Assembly: GCA_029721515.1 (NCBI GenBank)
Contig: CM056570.1
Span: forward strand, 3,170,533 to 3,234,532
From: Synanceia verrucosa
Lineage: Eukaryota; Chordata; Actinopteri; Perciformes; Synanceiidae
DNA: 64,000 nt
Reading direction: 5' to 3'
A program made the translations under genes and the position numbers. This document shows, piece after piece, positions 12,940 through 23,917 of this stretch (positions are counted from its first letter, which is position 1; every line of letters begins with the position of its first letter). The notes under the pieces are model-generated. The model was given only the letters and a program-made list of their open reading frames with translations. It was not told the DNA's origin and ran no database searches.

Positions 12940-13572
12940 TGTGTTTTCTAAGTTATTCTTTTCGATGAGGACGGAAAAAAAAATTGTCGTGGGAATTATC
13001 TACACTGCTTCTAGACCAGTCGGAGTGAAACCAGCCTGACAGCCGTTAAAGTGTGTTAAAGAGCCTAGTGAGAAGGGGCGGGGCCTGAGCGCTGATTGGA
13101 CAGCTGCGCCCAAACAAGTTCGAACCTGGTCTGCCATTGGTCCAGCGACGAGTCAATCACTTTAGTTACACAAGGAGCGATTCATGTTAATTAAATTAAA
13201 TTAAAAACACCACAGATACGTCCAACACACTTAATGTTTATTTAAGTATTATTTTGTTCGATATCAAAATTGACGAAAACTTAAATAAGTGGAATACTCA
13301 AAGTGTATTTTACTTCCGGTAATTCAATAACTTCCGGGGAGTTAATCGCTTTATTTACACAATAAGTGATTTACGTTTGATAAAAACAAATAAAAACACC
13401 ACAACTACTTTCCCCATACCTCAGATTTTAGGCAAGTAATATTATATTCAATATTATAAAGAAGAACACGTTAAGTAAAATACCGGAAGTTTATGTCATT
13501 TCCGGTAACTCTCAATAACTTCCGGGGCGGTTTGAGTAAAGAGGGAAAAGACATACGGCAGAGGTTTGAAAG
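12940..13572. promoter_or_regulatory. Divergent glrx5/prkrip1 promoter with ETS, CCAAT and GC-box motifs
   Basis: This interval separates two start codons facing away from each other. It contains a GC box (ggggcgggg, 13,074-13,082), two inverted CCAAT boxes (attgg at 13,095-13,099 and 13,136-13,140) and five ETS-type CCGGAA/TTCCGG motifs (starting 13,312, 13,330, 13,482, 13,498 and 13,518; the 13,482 copy is on the opposite strand). No TATA box is placed near either start. Such motifs are typical of housekeeping bidirectional promoters driven by GABP/ELK and NF-Y; binding itself is inference. A ~189-bp tandem duplication accounts for part of the ETS clustering (see separate entry). Confidence 0.7.
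13150..13530. repeat. Imperfect ~189-bp tandem duplication inside the glrx5/prkrip1 promoter
   Basis: The block beginning gagtcaatcactttagttacac at 13,150 recurs as gagttaatcgctttatttacac at 13,339. Both are followed by an AT-rich stretch and then aaaaacaccaca, and each unit ends with ETS motifs and cttccgggg (13,331 and 13,519). The start of a third unit may be present after 13,520. The copies differ at many positions, so the duplication is not recent. Confidence 0.7.
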
Positions 13573-14127
13573 ATGGCGGCGCACACACAGAAGAACAACA
13601 AGCCGGGGAAAACTGGGAAAGAGGCTCAACCTCTGATAATCGCCAGAACTCCGGCGGAGGAACAGCGTCTTAAGTTGGAGAGGTTAATGCGGAACCCGGA
13701 TAAGCTCGCTCCGATCCCGGACCGGCCGAAAGAGTGGAACCCGCGGGCTCCGCCTGAGTTCGTCCGAGACGTGATGGGCTCCAGCGCCGGTGCGGGCAGC
13801 GGGGAGTTCCACGTCTACCGGCACCTCCGACGCAGAGAGTACCAGAGACAGGACTTCCTGGACAAGATGGCAGACAAGTTGGACGAGGACCAGAACTATC
13901 TGAACAAGGTAGAGCAAAACAAACAGGCGGCCGAGGACAGAACGGCGAAGCGCAGGAAGAAGCGGGACAAGCTGAAGCAGAAGAAGATGCTGGTAAAGAA
14001 GGCGAAGCTGGAGTCCAAAGAGGAGGACAAGAGCAGTGGCAGCAGCGAAGAGGAGAAGGAGGAAGAGGGGCACGGAGAGGCTGATGATGATGCCGAGACT
14101 CCAAGCTTCATCATGGGGAGGAAGTGA
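13573..14127 (+). CDS. prkrip1: PRKR-interacting protein 1 homologue (intronless)
   Basis: PRKRIP1 (C114) is a nuclear double-stranded-RNA-binding protein. It was described as binding and inhibiting the kinase PKR, and it is a component of late spliceosomes. The 184-residue reading frame matches the human length. It has an N-terminal basic segment, the conserved core with RNPDK, RPKEWNP, FVRDVMGSSAGAGSGEFHVY and RRREYQRQ, a long Lys/Arg-rich helix (KRRKKRDKLKQKKMLVKKAK), an acidic Ser/Glu tail and the C-terminal PSFIMGRK. The start is in a good context (AAAG ATG GCG). The complete protein is in one exon, whereas the human gene is split; this suggests an intron-loss or retroposed copy, but the frame is intact and it has its own promoter. 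A candidate AATAAA lies at 14,479-14,484. Confidence 0.93.
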   Translation: MAAHTQKNNKPGKTGKEAQPLIIARTPAEEQRLKLERLMRNPDKLAPIPDRPKEWNPRAPPEFVRDVMGSSAGAGSGEFHVYRHLRRREYQRQDFLDKMADKLDEDQNYLNKVEQNKQAAEDRTAKRRKKRDKLKQKKMLVKKAKLESKEEDKSSGSSEEEKEEEGHGEADDDAETPSFIMGRK

Positions 14128-16727
14128 GTCTGACGCCCCCTGTCTCCTGCAGGCTTTAACGCTCTTTAATGCAAAAACAATATTTGGACCCACTTTCAGA
14201 GCCCTGGCCTGCACAGAGAATAAGCCCCGGTTTACTACCAGCCTGCTCTGCCTAGTTTTAATAGGCACAAAGCCCCTCGAAGTGTATGGGTTTTAATCAC
14301 TCAGTGGTTGGAAAAGAGACATGTTGAGACACTTTGATTTTTTTCATTTCCATTTGTTATTCTCATGTTTTCTGCTTGCAGTTCCCTTCAGGTTTACCTT
14401 GATAGAAATTTCAGAGTGTTGACATGATCTGATTGTTAATTCTTTGGGAATCTGCCACCATTTTAATGGTGTGTTTTTAATAAAAATGTGAATACACAAG
14501 GATGTTTTGGCGGTATGCACTTTGTTCACATGTAGATAAAATGACCTTATGTGTTCATCACCTCATGTTATCTGTCTTTGCAGCCTTGTGAAGCTGCTCC
14601 TTGCAAAAGTATTGCTTGTGGGCACAACAAGGTGGCAGAAAGCAAACCAAAGAATGAAAAGGCGTGACTTCTGCAGGCTCAGGAGATTCACGTGCGATGT
14701 TCCTTGGACAGACTCCTGCTTTCCACGGCGGTGACGGTCTCGCTCAGTAGCCATCACCTTTCTTGAGGCAGGTAGAGTAAAAATAAGCAGTTAGATATTG
14801 TTTGAAGCAGGAGGAGCTCTTCCTGTCAAACACTGTCAACTGCCACATTTTTTATTTACACACTAAAATCAAGGGATACAACTAATAATCTTTTAAAATA
14901 AAAAATGGTCTCAATTTAAACCCACATCTTAATATTTTTTATTCTCTCATTAATCAAATTCATGCATCAAGTATATATTCATAAATAATATATTCAGATA
15001 TGTTTGTCCCCATTTAACTAAAAAAAAGGGTTTAAAGGTGCCTTTAATGTTCGTTTTCACATTCTGCTCTGTTAAAATCAGTCCAGCTGGTCTTGCTGTG
15101 ATTTATAAATGATATGTGAAACAAACTGGAGGTTTCTAATAAGTGATTTTTTCCCTCTGATGGAAGTTTTCAGCCTTTAAACAAACTTTAAAGTTCCCTG
15201 CTGTGGTTGAATGAGGACCTGTAGGAAAATGTAGGTCACTGCAGAGAGCACGGCCTCTGTTTCAGTTTCTTGTGAACATTCATTAAGATCTGAAGTAAGA
15301 GTTTAACTTACCACAGGTATTCTTAAGTGATGGAAATCTTTCCTCTGTGTGCACTTTTTATACATGTTTTATGATTTTAAAATGAGCCCACTAAATCTCT
15401 TAAATATTTCAGTCACATTAGTGTTGACAGTCAAAGTGAATAAAAGCAGGTAGTCTGGATTTTGACCATCCATCTAAAGTCCTGCTGCTGAGGCCACATT
15501 CACACTGAAGTCCTGCATAACATCTTTTATGGATATTTTATATTTAATGAATTTCAGTAACTTTTATGGAAAGCTGATAAACGGTACGATTAACCCAATT
15601 TGTTACACACAATAACTGCAATTTGGATGATTTTTTGATTGCTGTAAATATTGCATCAGAGATGACTTTTCCTGTTATTTTAGTAAATTTTAATGCAATT
15701 TCAATGTCTATATGCACCTGTATATTATTATTATTATTATTATCTTTTTTTTTTTTTTAAAACAATCAATAAAGTTACAGACGCTTATAGGCTCCCTTTT
15801 TCACAAATTCAGTTTTCTTCTCCCTGCTGTTTGGCTTTTGATCTATCAGGTCTTTGCTTTTTTAATTTTTTTTTTAAACTTAGGGAAGGATCTCTGAATG
15901 TTGTGATCAGGTCTTTACTGGTTCCTGATCTTGTTAATGCCCTCAATAATAATCCAAACTTTGAAAATAAGAATTTATTTGGTTTTCTTCACAGAAATTT
16001 ATATAATGCTGAGCTACAAGCAACTGTACATTTAGGAAAACATTTTTCTTATAGCCTTTAAAATCAATCACACAACACAGGCCCTGTGCTTTTTTTAAGG
16101 GTCTGAATTCCCTCTTAAGGCTCGAACCATGAACCTCATTGTCCTGAATTCATGTCTGGTGTTTCATCTTTCTCTCCCCTCATTTCCTGTCATTGTTAAG
16201 GCATACGGTAAAGTGAAAGGCCTCACTGTAGTCTGGTACTAGATCAGCTGTTAGTGACGATGTCTAGATGTGCCACAAGTCTACAAAGACACTAAATGAA
16301 AACATTATGAAATAAAAGTACACATCCTGCTGCTCTTAAACCAAAAATAAGTTGTTTTTAATGCTGTAAAAGTCAAAACCTCAGCTGATCTGTTCCCTCC
16401 TGACTTCATTCCTGAAGTCTGTTCATGTCAATGAAGTAAGTCATGAAAACAAGATTTATGACAGGCCTCTGCAGGGAAACCATGCTACCTCCTAACACAG
16501 AGATCCCAGCTGATTCCTGCCAATAGGATCCAAGCTGAGTCGTCTTAAGGGGAGTGGAGGCTGTAGAGGTGCGTGTTCAGACAGGACATGCTTTGCCTTT
16601 TCTACATCTTCACTCTGTGAGGAAGCCTAAGAGTTCCCCTAATTGCTGACGAGTGCCTGACTTTTTGAACCGTTCTGCCATCTGATCTCCACAATGGATC
16701 TTAAGTAGACGAGTGACAAGTTGGGAA
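14128..16727. other. prkrip1 3' UTR and prkrip1-clmn intergenic/upstream region
   Basis: The prkrip1 3' UTR probably ends shortly after AATAAA at 14,479-14,484. Beyond it I see no supported gene. There is a short (ATT)n tract at 15,723-15,744 followed by a poly-T run, and scattered short frames without family resemblance. The clmn 5' UTR must lie at the right end, but its start could not be placed. Confidence 0.5.
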
Positions 16728-19700
16728 ATGAGAATGCAGGACAAGGCCAATAAGGATTCACACAGGAAGTCAGTGGGAGAGATCAGTCATCGACGGCGGC
16801 TTCAAGGTATTGTGACAAGAAATACTGTGTCATGCTGATGGCTCAAAGTGACTCTGACAATAGTATGAACAAGAATCACTTAACTGTTTTTCCTCATAGT
16901 CTTTTGTCATGTGACTGTCCACTCTGACACACTCTTTTTCCACCAGCTGATGGTTTTTGATATTGTGCTGTGTGTATAATGTATCAGGCTTCCTGCAGTT
17001 CATGTCTTAAATTAAAATTCAGTTAATTTAGGAGTTAAATTGTCTTAAATATGCTGTAAAATCGTTAATTTTCAGATGGTGCGTTTAATGGCGATAGGAA
17101 AACATTATTCAGAGATTTACCAGTTTTGCACAAAGTTCACTTCTTTGCTCTTGAAAGTTGTGAAATTAGAGTTGTAGAAAAAAAAGACAAGTGTTATGCT
17201 TTAAATTTATGTTGTTATTGCATGTAAAGGGCTGACAAAAAAATCCCAAAAATATTTTCAGAGATTATTTGGTTATCAGATTTTTTTCCCTGCTAAATAT
17301 TGATATTGGCCTCAAAAAGTCCACATTGGTCGGGCCTACAATAAACTGACTAATGGTCTTAAAAGGTCATAAAAGGTATTTAATTTGACTTTTAAATGGA
17401 GCAAGAACCCTGTGTATGTTATTATACACACAGTATCTCATGTCTTCATGTTCTGCACAGCTGAAGCACTACTTTCAGTGTTTTCTCCTCCCCAGATGAG
17501 AGGAAATCAGTGCAGACGAGAACCTTCACCAGGTGGATAAATGTGTTTCTGCAGAAGGTAAAGAGTCAATCAGTTCAGCTTTACTATAACAATAAGCTTC
17601 AGCTCATAAATGCAAAGTATTTTTTTTTTGTTTCCTCCAGTGTGATCCTCCAGTTGAAGTTCACGACCTGTTCACAGACATTCAGGATGGACGAATACTG
17701 ATGGCTCTGCTGGAGGAGCTGACTGGCTGCAAACTGGTACGATTTGAGCTATGCAGTGGAAATATTTGACTTCAGCATCATTTCAGAGCTTTAAGTCACA
17801 CTCTTTCTTCCTCACTGAGTTCACTACTCTTCACCATTTTAAACAGGAGTGAGGAATTTAAACTGAATTCACCTTTTTAGACCAAAATTTGATCCAGAAC
17901 ACTGGAATTCACTGAGAAGTCAGAAATTAATCCAGAATAACAAACAACCACTAAAAGACATTTTTCTATTCAGGAATGACAGGAAATAACTGAAGAATCT
18001 CAATCAATCAATAATAATTTAATATTTTAATTTTTACTTTTATAATAATAATACATTTGTTAAACTCTGCATATAAAAGATATTACAGGAATTAAGGGAG
18101 ATCTATTGGCAGAAATTTAATATTGTATGAATAAGATTTCTTTAGTGTTTAATCACCTGAAAATCAGAATTATTTTTGATTTTATTACGTTAGAATGAGC
18201 CAGCAGGTCTTCTTCATGGCCCAGAACACTGCTCCTTTAACTTATTTCATTAACATGGACCATTTCGCTCATTAGCTTTGCATCATATTTGTGAGCCTTT
18301 AAAACAAATTCATCATAGTCAAATAGTGTGTCCTGTTGTAATCCATTCATTTAGCTTTACAGGTTCAGATCATCATCTCACCGCATTTTCAGACTTAGCA
18401 ACATTTCCAAGGCCCTGGAGTTCCTGGATGATCGACATGTGAGTGTGTTTGCTTCTCAGTTTGAATCTAGAAAACTGAGATAGCGGCTAATGTGCCCTGC
18501 TCGTTGTCTCTCAGGTGAAGCTGCTCGACATCGATGCCTGTGGTGTTGCAGATGGGATCCCCTCTGTTGTTCTTAACCTCGTCTGGTCCGTGATCCTGCA
18601 TTTCCAGGCAGGTTTTCCTCCTCATCATCTAACTATTGTCTCAGTGTATTTGTTTAAGTCTTTGTCGCTGACCTTGCATTCACTCCTCTTTCACTGTAAT
18701 GCAGGTAAAGGAGGTGACAGGAGGCCTCCAGAGGCATTTGTCTTCTAGCCTCTCTTCTTTATCAGTGAGTTCCTCTGGCGACCTCTCACCCCAGCCAAAT
18801 GACACTGGCAGTTACTCCTGCAGCACCCTGCCAAGCAAAGGCAGAAAGGCTGCCAGAGAGCCAAAGTACCACGGGAAAGCAATCAAGACTCTCCTGCAAT
18901 GGGTCCAAAGATGCACATCGAAGTGAGTCAGAAAAAAATCCAGCTACTTACAAAGCTACCTCTCTCAAAGCCATGCCCTGGCTGTGCTGAGGGTCTGTTT
19001 TTACGATAATGAATTAAATTGCCAGGTTTGGGGTGGAGGTGCATGACTTCGGGTGGAGCTGGAGGAGTGGGCTGGCATTCTTAGCGATGATTAAGTCCAT
19101 CAGCCCAGACTTGGTCGACCTGAGGGAGAGTCTGTCCAGAGAGCCGAAAGAAAACCTCCAGCTGGCCTTCATGACCGCCCATCACAGTCTGGATATTCCA
19201 CCTCTGCTGGAGCCAGAAGGTAAACACTTCTCTTCATCCACAAAGACAAACTTCCTGAACAGAGCTACGCTGAGAAGGTGCCAGAAACCCACCAACATGG
19301 TGTCCTGATATACAACCAGCACATCAGAAGCACTTGGCAGAACAATGCAGGAGTAGGAGGAAGGTCATAGTTGAGTTTTATTATATCTTAAGTATCAGAC
19401 GCGACCCAAACTCCCGTCTTGTGCTGCAGTTTATTGTTTCTCATATTAGTACGTGGCGTCTTTTTTGGTTAAATAACAATAAAGATTGCAGATTTGTTGA
19501 CCACAGGAGTTCAATAGGTCGCCATTGTCAGCAATCTTAGCAATCTTTCTTATTTTTCTTATATTATCCATTTCTTCCAAACTCAAAATGAATGTAGTCT
19601 TGGTAACAGTCAAACTTTCTTTCAGATGTGTCAGGCTCTTCGCCAGATGAGAAGTCCATCATCACCTATGTGTCCATGTTCCTGGGCCGTTCAGCCACAG

Positions 19701-22700
19701 ATGAGGTGAGAATGGCTTTGCAAAGGTCGCCATTGTTGCTTTTTATCTTTCATGTTGAGCGTTAGACAAGATATGTCTCTCATACCAGTCTATTAAATAT
19801 CAGGTTAGCTTAGCATAGCTTAAAGACCTATTTCTTTTCAGGGTGCAGTGAGGATGAACGGTTTTTCTACTGATTACTGTAAATAATTAGGTTTCATGTC
19901 TTTTATGAGCTGTAGAGGACTTGATTTTATTACTTTAGGACAGAGCCAGATGAGCTGTTTCCAGTCTTTATGCTAAGATAAGCTAAGCTAACTGGCTGTC
20001 ACTTAACTCATTGAGTGCCACTGAAGTATTTCAACGTCATTTAAAATCCGACGTTTGAGCGCCATCGACGTAATAATACGTCAAAGTGTTTTTTTCCGGT
20101 AGTGGGTCGCTGATCGCAGTCTCTTGCAGCCTGTGAGTAATATTGGGGCTTCTGGGAGATGTAGTCAGAGCATAAAGAGACGGTATACACCACAGAGATC
20201 AAAACAGGAAGTGGAGACGATCGAGATTAGAGAGTAAAACAAAGAGAATCTGGAGAAAAAGTGGTGATTTTGGTGAAAGTGTCCTCTGCTCTACCTCTGA
20301 TAAAACAAGAATGGAACAAGGTAAAATAAACATTTTTTTCATGATGAAATAGAGAGTCTCTTCTTTCATTTGAGCTATTCAGTGTTTTCAGAGTCATAGT
20401 ACAAAATATTCTGTGGGTCTAGAAATATGACTGAAAATGGACAAAAAATGCTGGGACAAGGTACTTTCTGTTTTATAAACTGGATGACACTCAAAGAGTT
20501 AATATCCAAGATATCAGTCTTCTCATTTAGATAGATAGATACTTTATTTATCTCACAGAGAAATTCACAATTTAACTCTGGAATTAGTAAATTTCCAAAT
20601 TATTCCTTTATTAGCTTGAATGCACTGAGATACTTCTCTCTGGAATTATTTCAGTAGTAATAATAAACTCTGTATTACAGGATCATCCAACAGATGTTAA
20701 AGTTCTTCACATCCCAAACTTTGGATCACTTGGGTCAGTCGGCTTTGGAGAAACCCTCGCCGAAGACCCAGAAGCTCAAGCTTTGGTCCAAAGCTTGAAG
20801 GGGAGTAGTGAGCAGCTTCTGTGGAAAAGATGGTCCAGGAGATCCTCAGGGAGTCCGGCCACAAAGAAAAGCAGGCGTCAGCCACCGAGTCCACTGGACG
20901 CAGGAGTAGCCAGCCAGGAGATCCGATCATGGATGGAGAAAGTGTCCTCGGATCAGAGTTCCAGCAAGACTACTGAGGGTGGAAGTCACCTTTCTTTGAG
21001 CTCAGAGGAAGGAATCTACAGTCTGCCAGCGCTGGACTCAGATGAGGAGGACGCCTACAGCTACATCCTGGATCTGAGTAAAGAGGTTTTCCAGCCGTAC
21101 AATCAGCTGAAAAGACAAGTGCCGAGGGTTGAAGAGGAAACGGAGGAAGAGATGCTCCTGAACGCACGAGAGACGAAACATCTGGAAGTAGGTGATTCAA
21201 ACGGCAGAGGATGTAAACATCACGGACCTGACGATAATGAGATGTCAAAGAGTAAAGGAAGGTTTGACATGGAGCCAGAGGGAGTCGTCAGAGGACAGAG
21301 CAATGAAGGTGGCAGTTATTGTGAGGACGCTCTGGTAGATGAAACCAAGAACACAGAGCTCGAGGCTTTTGTGAGTGAAAAAAGAGTGGAAGACGAGAAG
21401 GAAACTGTGATGAAATATGAGGAAGAACAGCACAGAAAGTCAGGGAAAGGAGAGGAAGAAGAGAAAAAGGAGGAGGAGAGGGAATGTCTTATGAATTTAG
21501 AGAGTTTCAGGGTAAAAATAAATGAAAGAATAGTTACTAGAGATAACACAGAAGAAGGAAATGACGCCCCAGAAACTGCAGATTTAACATCAGAAGAGAG
21601 AAACGGGGAATTTAAGATTAAGAGACGTGAACTCACAGACAAGAAGAGTTGCTCAAACAGTGGCTCTAATGGAGACGTGAGCGGCCATGGTGGTGATGGC
21701 TGGACTCGGTCATTCAGGTGGGTCAAATTCACTCAGCTCTTAAGAGATTATTCAACCCTATTCCTCATGATTTTGTATCTTAGTGTAGGAAAGACTCATT
21801 TTGGTCAACTACAGTCAGTTTATGTCCACTAAAAGTTCTAGTTTTTGCTGCTGACAAGCTCAGATTGTTTCTGACAACAGAACCTACAGAGACATAAAAC
21901 CTTTCACTTCCTGTTTGTCATTGTGTCAGGTGGATTGTCAGTGGTGGAAAAGTGAGTGAAAGCTGGAGAGAGGAGCGCCACGGGACGCCGGTGTTGTCAG
22001 AGTTTGTTGTGTTGGAGAACAGAAAGAGCAGCTCAGTGTTAAATAAAAGATTTCCAGTGTCACGGCTGAATATTTAGAGGATTTCAACAGTAACAACCAG
22101 ACCGGATCAAGAGAAAAGGTTTTATTTCTCTGTAGGTTTCTTTCTATAATATTATCAGTAGGGGTGGAAAAAAAAATATTGATTCGCTGATATATTGCAA
22201 TATTTTGTCTTCTGATATAATATTGATTCTTAATTTGTTAACTCATTGATTGTCAGCCATTTTATAAAACAGAAAGTGTCTTGTTCAGTGTTTTTGTCCA
22301 TTTTGAGTCATATTTCTAGACCCACAGAATATTTAGTACTATGTCTCTGAAAACACTGAATAGTTCAAATGAAAGAAGAGACTCTTTATTTCATCATGAA
22401 AAAAATGTTTGTTTTTACCTTGTTCCATTCTTGTTTTATCAGTGGTAGAGTAGAGGACACTTTCACCAAAATCACCACTTTTTCTCCAGATTCTGTTTGT
22501 TTTGCTCTCTAATCTCGATCGTCTCCACTTCCTGTTTTGATCTCTGTGGTGTATACCGTCTCTTTGTGCTCTGACTACATCTCCCAGAAGCCCCAGCATT
22601 AATCACAGGCTGTGTGAGAGCGCAAGCTTTGACATACTGTCATGTCGATGGCACTTGCATCAGATTTTAAATGACATGAAGTCAATGACACTCAAAAAGT

Positions 22701-23052
22701 TCAAATCTTTTTTTTTTTTTTTTTTTAATAAATAAATCAATAAATCATGTTTTGGGCTGTCAGGAGCAAAATCTGAGCCTGTCAGGAGCAAAAACTAGAA
22801 GTGTTTAGCAGCGTTCTCCATCACTTTCAGGAAGTGTTGTCCTCATTAGACACTTAGAGTGAGTTATCCTTTATTGTAAAATGTCTGGTTTCCATCTGAA
22901 TCTAACACTCCTGTGTTCATCTGCTGTCCACCAGAGAGGAAGAGCTCGTTGTTCAGCCCTCTTGTGACGTCACGTCATCAGAGCTGCAGATGCTCTTGGT
23001 CTTGTGGATCCTGCTCTTCTGCTACTTCCTGCTACCTCAGATGAACCTCTGA
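16728..23052 (+). CDS. clmn: Calmin: tandem calponin-homology domains with C-terminal membrane anchor
   Basis: Calmin is an actin-binding, tail-anchored membrane protein of neurons and testis. Inferred coding exons: 16,728-16,806, 17,496-17,557, 17,641-17,736, 18,355-18,438, 18,515-18,607, 18,705-18,922, 19,026-19,219, 19,626-19,705, 20,681-21,717, 21,930-21,951 and 22,939-23,052, giving about 692 residues (human about 1,000). CH1 (about residues 30-138) starts QTRTFTRWINVFLQK and has DLFTDIQDGRILMALLEEL and SSSHRIFRLSNISKALEFL. CH2 (about 185-295) has KAIKTLLQWVQRCT and FGWSWRSGLAFLAMIKSI. The large ninth exon is acidic, Glu/Lys-rich and low in hydrophobics. The last exon gives SSELQMLLVLWILLFCYFLL then PQMNL-stop, the expected tail anchor. 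ATGs at 16,728 and 16,734 are both in frame; the first is chosen. Intron 5 uses a GC donor. The last two exons are the least certain: 21,930-21,951 is only 22 bp, and the last acceptor (CCAGAGAG) was chosen to keep the anchor in frame. Confidence 0.9.
16990..17400. repeat. Dispersed hAT-like non-autonomous repeat, copy 2
   Basis: Matches the ints9-intron block at 3,730-4,230 in order: cttaaattaaaat, aattttcagatggtgcg, gcgataggaaaaca, caaagttcacttctttgctc, aagggctgac, ggtcgggcctacaataaac. It lies in the first clmn intron. Copies differ by many substitutions and small indels, so both are old. Confidence 0.6.
20003..20502 (+). mobile_element. TTAA-flanked MITE (piggyBac-like), copy 2 (longest)
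   Basis: A 500-bp element in a clmn intron, with the clearest ends: ttaactcattgagtgcca on the left and tgacactcaaagagttaa on the right, inverted repeats starting at TTAA. The left subterminal region has several acgt/gacgt words (aacgtcat, ccgacgttt, tcgacgtaa, atacgtca) that copy 1 lacks, so this copy is closest to full length. No coding capacity. Confidence 0.8.
20527..20581 (-). repeat. Retroelement 3' tail (minus orientation)
   Basis: agatagatagatactttatt then tatctcacagagaaattcac. Its reverse complement, aatttctctgtgagataaat followed by aaagtatctatctatct, matches 51,277-51,319 closely. This is the kind of 3' tail seen on fish LINE/SINE pairs, ending in a short tetranucleotide repeat. Only the tail is recognisable here. 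Confidence 0.6.
22157..22237. repeat. Fragment of aggggtgg-type repeat interrupted by a MITE
   Basis: aggggtggaaaaaaaaatat with gatatattgcaatattttg and gatataatattgattctt resembles the start of the repeat at 8,927-9,110, then stops exactly where MITE copy 3 begins with TTAA at 22,238. This suggests the MITE inserted into an older element, though the far half of the older element was not clearly found after 22,704. Confidence 0.4.
22238..22704 (-). mobile_element. TTAA-flanked MITE (piggyBac-like), copy 3, inverted
   Basis: Begins ttaactcattgattgtcagc and ends atgacactcaaaaagttcaa; the terminal TTAA on the right has decayed to TTCAA. The interior is the reverse complement of copies 1 and 2 (for example catatttctagacccacaga, cgatcgtctccacttcctg). 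It lies in the last clmn intron, 235 bp before the tail-anchor exon. Confidence 0.75.
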
Positions 23053-23917
23053 GTCTTCCTGCAGTGCAGCCGCCTTTTTCACATATGCTTATTAGCCCAG
23101 ATCCTACTAACGAGCCGTACAAGGACACTTTATCTAAAAATCCCTCAAGGCAACATTTCATGATTGTGTTTGCTTTTTGCTGCCAGCAGAAATAATTTGT
23201 CATTTGGGTCATGGTTTCAGATAAAACACATCACACTGTTATCGCCATTATTACTCATTTTGTCAGCTACGGGCTGTGAGGCGGCACACATTATCAGGCA
23301 TGGTTTGTTTAACGGTTCAGGTTCAGTTGACTTTATAAACCACATGGTGGCGTTACATGACCTGTTCTTTAAAAAAAAAAACCATGCTGGGTGAGATTAA
23401 TCTGATGATATTTAATGAGCACCTTCACAGACTGTTGCAGTATGATGTGTACGGTTTCCATTCAGGTGAACAATACAGGCATTTTAGATCAAACCAGTCG
23501 TGTAAATATTGTTTTTCTGGGTGTCTTACACATATTTGGCACATGTACAGCATCTTTGTTAGATTACCAGTGTGCACACAGTGAAACCAGAGCAATATTT
23601 AACTATACATCAGTTACATAAGTGTTCAAAATCCATGTTGACCAGAATGTGTATGAAAGGGGGGATGAGAGTGTCCTGTCTTCACATATTCACTGAAATT
23701 CTAAGAAAGAAAAAAAAAAATCATTGTTTGCTTGGAGCTCAACCCACAGGTCAAAAGCTCAACCCCTGGAGATCGATGTGCTTTCAACACCGCCGCCCCT
23801 GCACAAAACCAGGAGAGCAACACTTCCCCAAAGTTGGAGTTTGGCAGGTTTTCTGAGAGATCAACCTCTGAATCAGGCCAAGCCAGGATGGCGAGCGAAG
23901 AAGCGACGGTGTGTGTT
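23053..23917. other. clmn 3' UTR and upstream region of the first serpin
   Basis: No supported gene. The frame that enters the serpin is open from at least 23,732, with an in-frame ATG at 23,888, but the sequence before 23,918 has no signal-peptide character and is treated as 5' UTR. Confidence 0.4.

Noticed and set aside
13684..14268. Long minus-strand frames opposite prkrip1 (194 and 144 codons)
   Set aside because: They are shadow frames of the GC-rich, Lys/Glu-rich prkrip1 coding strand. Their composition is artificial (Leu/Val and Pro/Ser runs).
21316..21732. 138-codon minus-strand frame rich in Ser/Phe/Leu
   Set aside because: It is the antisense of the Glu/Lys-rich clmn exon 9; GAA/GAG/AAA codons read as TTC/CTC/TTT on the other strand.
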